The notes beneath the pieces are model-generated. The model did not search any database, had not been told where the DNA came from, and was given only the letters and a program-made list of their open reading frames with translations. From contig MNCI01004792.1 in the NCBI GenBank assembly GCA_015680685.1, positions 1,001,938 to 1,043,692 of the forward strand: a stretch of DNA of 41,755 bases, written 5' to 3'. The DNA is from Gnetum montanum. Its lineage: Eukaryota > Streptophyta > Gnetopsida > Gnetales > Gnetaceae. Below, one piece after another: positions 21,644 to 33,512 of this stretch. Each line of letters starts with the position of its first letter. Positions within the stretch are counted from its first letter, which is position 1. The translations under genes and the position numbers were made by a program.

Positions 21644-22300
21644 TGATGAGTTGCATTTTTTTTCTACATCGACAAGGCCTCATCAATGTAGCCTCATCAA
21701 CTTGGCCTCATCCACGAGGCCCCATTGACACATCATTTCATGCACCGACGAGGCCCCATTGATGTAACATCCACTTTTTGGCTATAAATACACATCCACC
21801 AGTCGTATTTATGGAAAGGAGATTTCAGTAGTAGTAGAGCTCTTACAATTTATTTATTCAGAAGTTAGAATATTTCTCCTGAGTTCCTAGGAGTCATTAA
21901 GTATACAGATCTTGTACCTAAGAATAATAGTGTGTACAACAATAAAGACAAGATTTCTGATAAACCTTGTAGCATTTTGGATAGATTAAATATTTCATTT
22001 ATGCATTTAATGTTTTCAATCAGTTATTCAATATTTTTTAGTAATTAAGTTAATTAAGATAATTAAGCAAGATAAGTTAGATAGATTAAATACATAGGTA
22101 CAAATGCTTCGAGCATAAAACATATTTACTTGGCAATCCTAGTAGTGTTATTGCTTGGTACACTTACTAGCGTAGTCCTTGGTAACCCAGTTGTGGATAC
22201 ATGGGTTTAGGACATGTGCGGAAAGTGGGACCAAATTATTATATTAGGACTACTTAGATATTAGTTAATTAAATTAAATTAGTTAATCCAATTACTTTAT
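21644..22300 (+). other. 3' LTR of element 3
   Basis: The region starts TGATGAG after a polypurine tract. It holds four copies of a (G/C)ACGAGGCC-CATTGA type motif at 21670-21775 and a TATA box at 21781-21789 (GGCTATAAATA), followed by an R/U5-like AT-rich tail. The right end is uncertain; 22300 is an estimate before the second direct repeat. Confidence 0.5.
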
Positions 22301-22351
22301 CTCTCTTTAAACACCAAAACCATAAACATAAAATGATAAAAATCATATGCC

Positions 22352-22541
22352 TCAATTACACTTAACCATACCATGTGCTTCACAAGTGTAATTAGTAAGA
22401 CAAAAAATGACATTAGGGCAAGGTTCACTACTTAGAAGACTAGTGCATTGGAAACCATATAGTCCACCAAATTTGACTGGATCGTGTGTGAACGCTTTGT
22501 GATTTGTATGGTTGGGCGTAGGGGTACCTTGCCACTCATCA
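22352..22541 (+). repeat. Direct repeat, copy 2
   Basis: Second copy of the segment at 17388-17573. In one plus-strand frame it reads with only two TAG stops through STKFDWIVCERF and GRRGTLPLIN, so it may be a fragment of a lost coding region. Its right end coincides with the break in the copia reverse transcriptase. Confidence 0.75.
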
Positions 22542-25126
22542 ACATCCATTTGATATATTTTAATATTTCTACTACTAGAGTATGCCAAAAGGAGTCTAAT
22601 AGATTCTAGTCTGGCAATAGAAGCAAAAGTTTCATCAAAATTAATCTTTTCCTGTTGATTATATCTTTTGCAACTAATCTAGCTTTATTTTTAATAATTG
22701 TTCAATTTTCATCAATTTTGTTTCTAAAGACTCATTTTGTTCCAATAATGGATTAATGATATTTTCTAGGCATCAATTCTCATACATCGTTCCTAGCAAA
22801 TTGATTTAACTCATCTTGCATAGCCGAGATCCAACCTTCTTCATCTTCAACTTCTTTAAAGTTTTGGGTTGAAGTTGTGAGAGATAAGATGAATAAGCAT
22901 AGAATTATTTCATGTGACTCCTAGTGTGAATACCATCTTAAACTTCCCCAATAACATCGTTGAGAGAGAAAATTTTACCAAGTCTAGGCACCCTAGGTTG
23001 AATAGGGGAAATCTCATTAGATTCATCTTCTTTCTCTTCTTCATGCTCACTATTTATTTTAAAGTTCTTGACAACTTGAACTTGAGTGGCACTAGATAGT
23101 TTTTGAATAGGAGCAACTTCATCATCAGGTTAAGTACATGTAATGTCATGATCATCAACTTTAGCATTTATGTCCTCAACAGTATTCATTCTCTTATTAA
23201 AAACTCTATAAGCCCTACTTACTATTGAATATCCAAAGAAAATACCTTCATCAGTTTTAGAATCAAATTTCCTTAAATTATCTTTATCGTTTAGAATATA
23301 GCATTTTAAACCAAAAACATGAAAATAATTACTGAAGGTTTTCTACCAGCCCATAATTAATAAGACGTTTTAGAAGTAACTCTTCTTACCAGAACTCTGT
23401 TGGACACATAACAAGTAGTGTTGACAACTTCAACCCAAAAATGATAAGGAAGATTTTAGTAATTCAATATAGTCCTTCCCATTTTGTTCAAACTCATGTT
23501 CTTCCTTTTGGCTATGCCATTTTGTTTAGGAGTTCCTATAGTAAAAAATTGATGAATTATGTTGTTCATTTGACAAAATTACTTAAACTTGGCATTCTTT
23601 AATTCCCCTCCATTTTCAATTCTAATAACTTTAATGCCATAGCCTTTCTCATTCTGTATCTAATTACAAATTCTTAAGAAGTGATCAAATACCTCATCTT
23701 TGTGGTATAAGAAGGCAACCTAAGTAAAACGAGAGTAATCATCAGCAATAGTCAAAAAGTACCTTTTCTTTCCGAAACTAAGTGTTTGAGAAGGGCCAAC
23801 CATGTCCATATGAAGAAGATATAAGGGTCTAGAGGTAGATATATAATTTTTTTTTACCAAAGCATATCTTTTTTTTCTTTCCTTTATGACATGCTTCATA
23901 GGTATTCAAATTGAAGTCTTTGAGTTTGGACAGCCCACAAACCATTTCCTTTGTCACAAGAGTCTAAAGAATTTCTTCATTGATGTGACCTAGCTTCATA
24001 TGCTCAAGATGGGTATCATCTATACAACTAACTAGCACTTTGATTTAGGGTTAGGATCATTTCCAAAAATAGTTGTATAAACATTTTTCTTCCTAGTTCC
24101 TTCTATCATAATATTTTTGGTGTTTAGGTCTTGAATTCTACAAGATTCTTTAGAAAAAGTAACATTGAAATGTGAATAAAAAAGTTGACTAACACTAAGA
24201 ATATTATGCTTTAAACCTTTAACAAAGAAAACCTTATTTACAGTAGGTAGTCCTTTACCTTTTCCTCCTATGGTACCAATACCTATTATTGGAGCCTCCA
24301 TGTTGTCTCTAAACATGATGTTTCAATAATTTTGTTTAGTGAAGTGGGTAAAGTAATTTTTATCACCTATCATGGGCCTTGAACAACCATTGTTAATATA
24401 CCACATGCCATTTCTAGCATCAGAGACAACTATTTGAGCCATCAAGTTCTTTTCAAGCTTTTTGTTTCTAAACCTGCAAAGTTCCTTACCTAGACTGCTT
24501 TTGCAAAGACCAAGTATACTAATTCATTCTAAGATAGCAAAATGCCTGAATATGAATATATTTTCCACAAAATAAACAATTTAAAATTCTATGCTTTTAC
24601 CTTTTACCAAACCTGGTTGATTTTCTTCTGCAGAACCTTTCAGATATCCATCTTTTTCCATTTGTTCTTTGATTTTCTCTAAAGAGTTCTTACTCATCTG
24701 GTCAATCACAGTGGTTAGTCTTTGAATCTCAGCCTTAAGGTCTGAGTTTTCTTTCTTAAGACCAAAACATTCATCATTAAGAGACATAATTTTCATATTC
24801 TTGATTTGTAAAACATCTTTCATATTAACACATAGGCTTTAAAAAGAATTAACTTCATTGTAAAATAGCCCTTACCTTTCTTCAAAGAAAAAATCATTAT
24901 TTTTCCTACCTTTGTCATCTAGATTGTCACTAGTCTAACTAGTCTTACATTCATTGTATTTCTGATTCCTAATTTTAAAAAGAGGAATGAAAGATTTACC
25001 TTTGTAGATGCAATAAAGAAGTTGAATATAGTAATTGATGAAGCATATAAGTCTCCTGGTCCAAATGAGCCTAACATAGATTTCCCCTTCCATGTTCATG
25101 TTTCTTTATCTTCAAGAGATAACATT
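22542..25126 (-). pseudogene. Element 4: Ty1/copia gag-pol remnant
   Basis: Read on the minus strand: a gag portion with a coiled coil (24823-24581); a protease region near 24450-24380 where the usual WxxDSG reads WYINNGCSRPMIGD, so the catalytic Asp is lost; the pre-integrase stretch GLKHNILSVSQLFYSHFN (24316-24032); integrase with MDMVGPSQT and DDYSRF (around 23800); then ENGGEL in place of DNGGEF and GIAKRKN in place of the usual GxxERKN (23620-23490). Both of the last two catalytic positions are mutated. The start of reverse transcriptase follows with LLAYSSSRNIKIYQMDV, where the frame stops at 22542. The style of the protease and gag resembles the SIRE/Maximus lineage. Confidence 0.85.
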
Positions 25127-25138
25127 GCTCCGATACCA
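25127..25138 (-). other. Primer binding site of the copia element
   Basis: The minus strand reads TGGTATCGGAGC, one transition away from TGGTATCAGAGC, the standard initiator-tRNA-Met primer site of plant copia elements. It lies nine bases inside the LTR end. Confidence 0.85.
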
Positions 25139-25147
25139 CTTGAGGAT

Positions 25148-26277
25148 TGTTGAACTTAGAAGGGGGGATGAATAACTTCCTAAATTAAAATTTACAAGCA
25201 CAAAAACCACACCCAAAATTACATGGTTTCCCAACTTGGGTACTCCACACTTGGCGGGTAGATTGCTTACATACCTCTAGACTTTGTTTCACTCAAAATG
25301 TGATTTGAAGGGAACCACACCCTTTACAATCTCTAAGATCAACTATAGAGTTATTCATCACTATAAATCCACTCAACCTAGTAAGGTCTCGATAAGCCTA
25401 GAATGTGGTTTCAAGGATTCCACAACCTTTACAACTTGAGCTCTACTCCAGAGTGCTATGATGCTTTACCAACATTTAATCCCATAAGATCCTAACAAGC
25501 TCAATGATCATTTCTTATCACAAGAAGAACATCAAGCCTAGTGGAGCAACAAGAAAGATAACAAAAATTACAAGGCAAGGATACAACTAATTTTTTGGTC
25601 CTTATACTTTGAGGCATTGTATAATATAATCACTACAAATGATGGTACAATGAGGAACACAAATACAATAGAATAAAGTACACAATGATTGTTTGATGTT
25701 GACACTTGCTTGCTTAAAAACTTGCTCAATGCCCAAGAGAATGAAGTCTTCTTATAGACTTGGAGTTTCCAAAATTACCTAAAAATTCACTCAATGGTTA
25801 TTTAATGGCTAGTAGAGATGTCTTCTTCAAGATTGGGATGTCTCTCTACAACAAACTTTAATTCTGGGGAGATGTCTCTTCTTCAAAGGATATGTCTCTT
25901 AGGAGACATCTCTAAAAGGAAATATTCTCTTGAAAGGAGACATCTTCTCTGGGTCTTCTACACTTTGGCCAAGACATCTTCTACTTCTAGGAGATGTCTT
26001 CCTTTCCATGATTTTTCTTCTTCCCAATTCTTGGAACATATTCATTTTTTTGTAATCCCCATTCTTTCCCTTGCTCCCAATTTCTTTATGAAGTCCTTGA
26101 CCATGATTTCCATGCTCCCTTTTGTCTTTGTCCAAGCTTCCTTGAGTCCTTATCCATGTTCTTATCCTACAAACATAGCAACCACATAAACATCGTTTGT
26201 TTTCCATTTTCTTTAAGGTTTTAACATACCAAAAGGTCAACACTAACCATGTTCCACTTAATTGGCATAACACATCA
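25148..26277 (-). other. 5' LTR of the copia element
   Basis: The LTR ends (minus strand) in CTAAGTTCAACA after TTCATCCCCCCTT, just before the primer binding site. A minus-strand TATA box (TCTATAAGAAG) lies near 25745-25757. The proposed outer end, TGATGTGTTATG, is at 26277, giving about 1.13 kb, a usual size for this type. U3 carries about eight AGATGTCT/AGACATCT motifs at 25812-26010. The second LTR is missing because the element is cut at 22541. Confidence 0.65.
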
Positions 26278-26720
26278 ACTTGGAATATAGGAAATGTTCC
26301 TTATTTCTTTTCCCAATTTTATTGTTTTCTTTGGTTTTACAAATTTATTTTTCATTTCTTCTTTCTCATATTCCTTCATTATTTCTCAACCTTCCCTTTC
26401 TACTTCTATCCCTTTCTCCCATCAACACATCAATCAAGATTAAATGATTATATTCTATTCTAATAAGGGTGTATTAAGAGCTTGAATGAGATAGCATATG
26501 AACATCATCAATGAAATCTCTTAGGTCATCTTGTATGTAGGATTTAACCATGCTTCCCTTTCATGACATAGTACCATCCTCATGATTGATGTATTAGTGA
26601 TATCCTAGCATTCTCCCATTTTCAACTTCTTTCCTCCCACTTTTCTTTTGCAAGTGTATCAATTGATCTATGCTTCTTTTCTTAATGGATCCTCCTTTAG
26701 CACCTCAATAGCATTCATCA
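26278..26720 (+). other. Pyrimidine-rich stretch without a gene
   Basis: The plus strand is TC-rich here; the open frame at 26197-26463 is phenylalanine-rich low complexity and probably not a gene. It could be the 3' untranslated part of a plus-strand gypsy element ending in the tract at 26721. Confidence 0.3.
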
Positions 26721-26731
26721 AGAGGGGGCAA
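26721..26731 (+). other. Possible polypurine tract of a further element
   Basis: AGAGGGGGCAA directly precedes TGTTATATCC, a form common at the start of plant gypsy 3' LTRs. Confidence 0.35.
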
Positions 26732-27996
26732 TGTTATATCCACTTTTTTAGTTTGACATTAACTAAGGTGAAAGAAGTTTTAACATTGTTTCACCTAGGT
26801 TCAAGCATCAAAGTCCTTAAAAATAATATCAAAAAACATATTTTCAACTCCTAGAGACATGCAAAGATCATTTTTACTCATAAAATAATATGTGAACATT
26901 AATCTCAATGATCCTAGAAATTTCAAAAAATGAAAATTTATCTAAGTTTTGAAGGTAAACCTAATTTAATGCCAATGTCAATCCTAGATCATCATTCCCA
27001 TGTCACCTTTATTAAACTAATTTTCGAGCCTTAATTTTAAATTTATAGAACCCCAAACAACTCTTCTACATTAGTTTAAGCATGACAAGCATTACTTTTT
27101 GGCATGTAGGACAAGTTCACCTAGAACTAAGAAAAGAAAAATTTTTACTAAGTCTGGGTAATGTTGATGCTGATGCTAGCATTAGCATCATTGTTGCCAC
27201 AAACATTACTCATAGAAACATCATTAAAAACACAAACTCTAATAGAATTTTGAGCTTTTATAAGCTCCTAATGATGGTCCCTAATCATTCCTAAAAGCAT
27301 GTGTACGAGTTTGGGTAGTTTTGGTAGTGGTTAAATGCTTAAAATGAGGTGTCTTAGCTAGGTGATACTCTAGTAACAATAAAGCCAACATCAATGTCAA
27401 CATCACTTGTCTTAGTCAATTTTTTGACATATATCATAAGTTTTCCTTCTAACTAGAAAATTTTTCTAAGTATGGATAGGTGATGCAAACATTCACATGT
27501 AGCGTCAACGTCAACTTACCTACCATAAAGAAAATTTTAGCATGTATCACAAGTTTTCCTTCTAACCTAAAAATTTTTCTAAATATGGATAAATGATGTG
27601 AACATGCAGATGCAATGTTAGTATCACTTGGTGATGTCAATGTTCACATTAGTGTCACTTGGTAACTCTAGCATCCATGTTAGTGTCACCTACCTTAGTT
27701 AAATCGACATCATCGCCAATAATCTCCAATTCAAAATCTAGTTTCTAAAACTAAACTCTGAGAGTCAAATATATTTAAATTTGGGAATGAATTTGAAAAT
27801 CTCAGACATATAAATGATGCATCAAAACTCAAATTTGAGATTAATTTCTTAAGATCTAGAGTAATTTTTTTAGATTTTGAGAGACCAAGACCATGAGCAT
27901 CTACTCTTATTGCATCTCCCATGTGCTCCATAGCCACCATAGCTATTCCTAGTAGTTCAAGAGTTTAATTCAATGCCTAAGTCCTCAAGAACCTAT
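26732..27996 (+). other. Possible LTR remnant (element 5)
   Basis: The segment starts TGTTATATCC after the purine tract and ends where the 3' LTR of element 6 begins, so element 6 may have inserted into it. It has no gene. A diverged duplication of about 114 bp is present at 27427-27655, and GTGTCACTTGGT-like text recurs at 27620-27690. Confidence 0.3.
27427..27655 (+). repeat. 114-bp tandem duplication
   Basis: The sequence around AAGTTTTCCTTCTAAC followed by AATTTTTCTAA occurs at 27427 and again at 27541. The copies differ at many positions. Confidence 0.65.
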
Positions 27997-29082
27997 TGAT
28001 GCATAAATTTTGTTCACACCAACACTGGGAAAGAAAACTTGTTTTAGGAGACTATTGCCTAGGGTGCCTCCTATATGGGTACAAAAACTCAGGAATAGTC
28101 TTAGCTGGAGAGGGCTATGTGGCTTTTGAAAATACTAAACCAAACCAAAGAAATCAAGATTTAAAGTGAATGAATCTAAATTTAAATTGAATAACTATCT
28201 CAAAGATGAGAATACAATAATTAAAAGAAATGAATTTTCCTTGGTCCCGCTGACACTGCCAATTTGTGACTGCTGATGGTATCCACTATTAGGCAGGAAG
28301 ACCGCGATTTCCATGCGAGAGGCAGAGAGAGAGAAAGAGAGACTACCCACTACAGTCCGCACAAGGTAGCAACTATAGTTCTTAAAGCCTACCATCATCT
28401 GCCATCTTTTTTGCACCACCATAGAGAGGAAGATCGTCCACCCATGTTTGCACCACTGAGACAAGCTACTAGCCCAAAGAAAATCACATGTCTCACATCT
28501 TGCACATGGGCTGCGCTACCTGTGTTTTTGTAGACAGAAAGAAGAAAGAGAGAGAGGACCCTCCTGCCATCACCGAGAAGACCCACAAGGATCTAATTTT
28601 GAGCCACTAGTTCTTGCTTTAAACCCTCCTCGAAGATCAGCTAGATGCCTATAAAGAAAAGAAAAGAAGAGAGAAAACTATTACTTAGTGGAGAGGAAGC
28701 TACCCCTCCAAACTAATAGCAAGAGCCCCTCCAAGACTAATAGAAAAAGCCCTTTTCGACTCCCCTTGGTTTTATAGCCCTTCCCCCTAGTTTTATAGCC
28801 ATCACGGCCATCCATAATGATGCCCACATTTCATGTAACAACTACAAAAACCACCGCCACTTCTTGCGTAATAATGCCCACGTTCTCTAATTTAAATGCC
28901 CATTATGTCCATAACTTCTAAAACATCTGCCACTAATGTCCGAAACCATCGCAATTAATGACCACCACCTAGTAGTTTAAATCCCCACTACTTGCATGAT
29001 TTTTACTATGGTTATTAAGAGAGAGAGATAGAGACACTGATAATCATGGCCCCATGAGAGCATGGGAGTGTTGACATCAACA
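27997..29082 (-). repeat. 3' LTR of element 6
   Basis: On the plus strand it runs from TGATGCATAAATTTTG to GACATCAACA (1086 bp). Minus-strand TATA boxes (CTATAAAAC) lie at 28791-28800 and around 28769-28779. A GAGA-rich tract is present near 28325-28345. The polypurine tract abuts its upper end. Confidence 0.85.
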
Positions 29083-29101
29083 CTTAGCCCCCAAACTTTA
29101 A
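29083..29101 (-). other. Polypurine tract of element 6
   Basis: The minus strand reads AAAGTTTGGGGGCTAAG immediately before the LTR start TGTTGATG. This is the classic plant gypsy form. Confidence 0.8.
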
Positions 29102-29628
29102 TTGCATGTAAGTGCAAGGAATAAGACCATAGAAATTTTTAAATGATGCAATAGGTAGGGAATCACAAACATCATAAAACAAGCAAATGAAAACTTAAAA
29201 GTAAACTGTATTGATCTAAACATGATTAAAATAACCATATAATCAAAACAGAACTAAACGTGGACCACCCAAACCACACCATCTTATTTAATTAAACTCT
29301 AAATATATAATTTTATTATTTTAACTACATATATCTATATATAATTAAAATATAATTATGATTTCTTTCCCAATCTTCTTACAAAGTAAAAGTCAACAGC
29401 ATGTAAACTACTTTAAGCACAAGATCCATACTAAACTTAATGAGGAGGACAGGCTCACATTAGATTGTGGCTAGTCACAACTTTCAGATTTTTCCTTGGA
29501 ACTCTCCTTTTTTTTTTCTTTTTTCTTTTTTGAAAATAGGTTCAAAAGGGAAAATGGAGGTTAGGGTAAGGATTACTGCCAAACCCCATCACACTTAAGA
29601 ACTTATTACACTGCCAAAGAACACGGTC

Positions 29629-29662
<34 letters not shown>

Positions 29663-30380
29663 GGAAACTTTGTTCATGGTGTACTTCATTCTTAAAGTAG
29701 GAATTCCAACATAAGTCTGGCTAATTAGCTGCATTACCAATGAATACGGTCCTTTCAGAACTTTGCCCATGGTGCAGTTCAACCCTCGTGTATGTGCCTT
29801 TGATTACAATATGATGGCATCATAGTAGGTCTCCTGGGTGGCTAAGGGTTCTCAAGTGGAGATGAACATACTTCACCCCATTGTTCACAAGGTAACCATG
29901 GATCATCACACTTGATGGCTAGGGCTTATGAGAGATAAAATGGATTTTTCCAAGGTCACCTAGTGATTATGGCTAACCATTCTCCAACATCACCTATCCT
30001 ACACTCACATGATCATGATGATTACATGATAAGTTAGCACAAATCTCATGCTCCATAATCCAACATAACTAGAGAAACTAAAACCTTGAAAAAGATTGGG
30101 AAGAATCAAAGAATTATTAAAATATATAGTATAAAAAATATTTTAGGTAATAGTACTAGGAAATATTATATAAAGCATTATACTCACATTATTTTTGGAT
30201 GGTGTTCTGATGACCCAATTCATAATAACTCAAAAGATCATAATGATTATTAAAATCATTTGAAAAGAAAAAATGAAAATAATATGCTAAGAAAGAAATG
30301 ATGGAAATGCAAAGAAAATATGCAAATGCAACTATACAAAAATGAAATGCATGATGAAAAGGTAGAAAGCATGCAACTAA
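29102..30380 (-). other. 3' untranslated region of element 6 with ATT microsatellite
   Basis: No gene is visible. An (ATT)n tract of about 31 bases lies at 29632-29662. On both sides is a diverged duplication containing ACGGTCCT and ACTTTG(T/C)(T/C)CATGGTG (29609-29690 and 29732-29785). An AT-rich tract occupies 29290-29360. Confidence 0.5.
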
Positions 30381-30720
30381 GAATCTACTAGGTGCCCACA
30401 TGGGGCACCTGAGTAGAAATGCTTTGGATGGAATGCATTAAAATTTCTAGGTAACTTATATCCTTGCACATCAACAACCTTGTACACATTGAGGCCAATG
30501 ACATCTTTAATTCAAAATGGGCCTGACCACATAGGAGAGAACTTACCTTGAAGATTTGCTTGGTCAAATGGTCTACCTTTTTCCGAGACTAGGTCTCCTA
30601 TCTTAAAGACTTCACCAATGTACTTCATATCAAGACATTGTTTAACAATTTGTTGATGCTTAATATTACAAAAATCTAGATCTAATCTTAACTTGCTTGA
30701 TTATTTTCTATCAAGCTTTT
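30380..30720 (-). pseudogene. Integrase C-terminal domain of element 6
   Basis: The minus strand reads KHQQIVKQCLDMKYIGEVFK, GDLVSEKGRPFDQANLQGKF, SPMWSGPF, a TAG stop, IKDVIGLNVYKVVDVQGYKL and PRNFNAFHPKHFY. These are the GDLV, GK(F/L)xPxWxGPF and N(A/V)Y motifs that follow the integrase core in plant gypsy elements. The core domain itself is not present upstream. Confidence 0.75.
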
Positions 30721-31408
30721 CTTTGATATAAGCTTCAATGATAAGTTTAGATCTTGGTGGATCATCGAATATAGCCTTTTTAGGAGAATGCTCCTTGGAT
30801 GTGTCATTAAAATTTAGCACACCTTCAACTGTTTTAAGAGGTAGGGTCTTATTTATATCTTTATCTTCCCCTAAAGGTGGTGGATTACTTAGACGAAATC
30901 CATCGTGTTGTTGATAAGGCAAGGTGTCTCCATATATTTCTTCACCTTCTCTAGAACTTTGATAGGATTGGGTGGTATTTGCATGAGAGACAGGACTTAT
31001 TTTTGTAGTTCCACTCACATAGTCATTTACAACATGTTTGCTACACTCAACCTCAATAACCCAGACATTAAGATTAGCATTTCAATCTTCCAAAGATTGA
31101 TTTTCTTGATCCAAGGTTGTAACTACTTGTTTGTAGAAGGGTTCTCAAGCTATAGTCATGTATTCATATTTTCCTTTGATAGGGATTAATAGCTCTAAGA
31201 AATCTAACCTAAAGAAGCCCTCAAAATTGGCTCCAAAAGTCCTAAATAGGAGCACACCATAGGTAAGTGACATGTCAACTACTAGGATATCTGTGTAACA
31301 TGTGAACATAGGCTATTGTTTAAGTTGCACTTTTACTCCTTTTAATGACCCTACTATAGATACATTGGACCCATCAAGTTGAATCACATTTTTCATTTTT
31401 GGTATCAT
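30701..31408 (-). pseudogene. Protease C-terminus and linker of element 6
   Basis: After the protease catalytic loop the minus strand continues with KNVIQLDGSNVSIVGSLKGV, then DILVVDMSLTYGVLL, which matches the end of gypsy protease domains. A linker of about 130 residues (31018-30701 is an open stretch, rich in S, P and E) leads straight into the integrase C-terminal region. Reverse transcriptase would normally lie here. Confidence 0.65.
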
Positions 31409-32006
31409 TTATGCTCCTAAATTCTTACATACCTCCAGTGGCATGACACTAACAATTGCTCCAAAATCCATCATACAATTGTAGACATTCTTTCCTAAAA
31501 TAATTAGAGTTGTTAGAAAAGGAGGTTGCTCTTTCTTACTCATCATGGAATTGTTTACATTTTGTACTAATAATGTCACTAAGTTTGCGGTAACGAGCAT
31601 TATGCGGGTTGGGGTTGTTTACCATAACTTGTTCCAATGAGAAAACCTCTTCATTTTCTATTTGATGAGGTAAATTAAGGACCATAATAGGAGGTTTCCT
31701 ATTTTGTTGACCTTGGGTGTTGTTGCCATATAATGCTAAAAATTGGGGACAAGTCTTCTCTGAATGTTGCCTAGTATTATGGTGACAACAATAATCATCA
31801 TTAACTAATGAACTAGGCTTTTTAGGTTGTATAGGATCCTTGTTGTTGTTTCTCTTTAATTCAACAACTTCGTTGGAAATTTTTTGAAGTGAAGTTAATA
31901 TTTGGGTCATCTGATCTTGAGCTTGAGTTAGAGGTTCAATAGGATTAGGTACCTTATTTGGGTTTATGATGGACTGAATTAAGGTCTTTGATTGATCCTC
32001 ATTCAA
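31409..32006 (-). pseudogene. gag C-terminus and protease start of element 6
   Basis: The open stretch 32006-31536 contains a zinc-knuckle-like YCCHHNTRQHSEKTCPQF and a linker. The frame 31600-31409 carries the protease loop CMMDFGAIVSVMPLEVCKNL, where the catalytic DSG reads DFG, so the enzyme would be inactive. A frame change lies in the overlap of the two stretches. Confidence 0.75.
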
Positions 32007-32093
32007 ACCAGTGTTAGACAGTAGGAATGGAGAAGATGTGGGACCTTGAAAGTAGTTGTTTGTAGGTTGAGTTATTTGAAGGGGAATAAGAGT

Positions 32094-32774
32094 TTAGAAC
32101 ATAGTGTTGGTCATTGGAAAAGTTGGTAGAGGTAGAGGACTATGTTGCATAGAATTGCTAATGCTCATCATTCCAAACTGGGTTTGAATGTTGTTCATAA
32201 GGGTAATTTGTTCTAACTCCATGGCTTTAGCCATTGCTCCCTGTATTTCCATTATGTTTGAATCAGATTTGGTGGCATAGGCAAAGAATGGGTCAATAGT
32301 AGAGAGGTAAAAGTTAAGGATGCCATCGGGTTGTGGATGCATCTCACTTGGCACATAGGCTAGTTGGTGAAGGAATCTAAGGTTATAATCCCTAACATTT
32401 TTCCCAAGTAGCTTTCTTAGGTTGGTAAAGTTACTTAACGTGATTGCAGGGCTCATGAATTTGTCAAATTGAGTCAAAAACTTATTTTTAAACTCTTGCC
32501 ATGAGTTAATGGAGGCATTAGGGAGCGTCAGAAACCATTGGGTTGCTTTGGTTCTGAAAGTTGTTACAAATACCCTACATGCCACATCGTTTTGGACAAT
32601 GTTGTGGATCCCAAGTAAGGTTTCGAAACATTGTGTATGTTGGCGGGCATCACTACTAGTGTTTGTGGGATCGAAAAACAAATTTATATTTTGAAGTGAT
32701 TTTGGGATATCATGATAGTTAGTGAAGTTGAAAGGGTTGCTAACCAAGGTAGTTGAGGGTTGATTAGCTACCAT
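32094..32774 (-). pseudogene. gag capsid region of element 6
   Basis: A 226-codon open frame contains the retrotransposon gag core: DARQHTQCFETLLGIHNIV, VFVTTFRTKATQWFLTLP, WQEFKNKFLTQFDKF and NVRDYNLRFLHQLAY. This corresponds to the conserved A-x-x-W-F/Y and W-x-x-F/L-x-x-x-F motifs of Ty3/gypsy gag. A stop separates it from the downstream frame beginning at 32006. Confidence 0.85.
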
Positions 32775-33512
32775 CCTAGTCCAAGTTTTCCTAGGAATAA
32801 AGCTTGGGAAACATGATGCTCGTCATTTCCTTAATACGAAAAGACGAGTGATTGGTCGGTTAGAAGCATAGGAGAGTTCACTCATAAAACAGAACTATAA
32901 AATATAACTGTTAGAATAAAACTATAAAATTGTATAAAAAGAAAAGAAAATATTGAAATAATATTTTTTTGGTAAAGAAAAAAAACTCTAAAATATGGTA
33001 TTTTTTTTTGAAAAAAAATGGATATATATATATTTTTTAAAAAGAAAAATAAATGTATAAAATTGCAATACTTATAAAATTAAAAAGGAAAATAGTAAAA
33101 TGCAAGATTTTAAAAAAATAGATTTAAAATTTCATAATTAAATAAAACCACCTTACCTATCCCAAGACTAAGGTAAGGACCCCCAAAACACAAATTCAAA
33201 AATGGGACTAAAAAAATGAGGGTTTCTTTTTAAAAAAAAAATTAAAGAAAAATGGGTGATGAGACCCAAAAATTTTCAAGAAATGAACTTTGAGAATAGG
33301 AAATAAATGGCTCGAAAATTCTTTAAAAAGGTTTTTCAAAACAATGGTTGAAAATAGAAATTTTAAATAAAACAAGTTTGAAATAAGAAAAATAAAATTT
33401 TTGAAAAACATAATAGGGACTGGAAAAGGATAGAAAATAAATATTTTAGAAAATGGGATAACAATCGCTAGAAAAATGCAAGAAAAGCTGATAAACAACA
33501 GGTGGAGATTTA
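32775..33512 (-). other. Leader of element 6
   Basis: This noncoding, A/T-rich stretch lies between the primer binding site and gag. It contains several A and T runs (32980-33060, 33225-33245). The open frame at 33208-33498 is low-complexity and not a credible gene. Confidence 0.5.

Noticed and set aside
33208-33498. 96-codon minus-strand Phe-rich frame as a membrane protein
   Set aside because: It lies in the A/T-rich leader of element 6 and is low-complexity translation.
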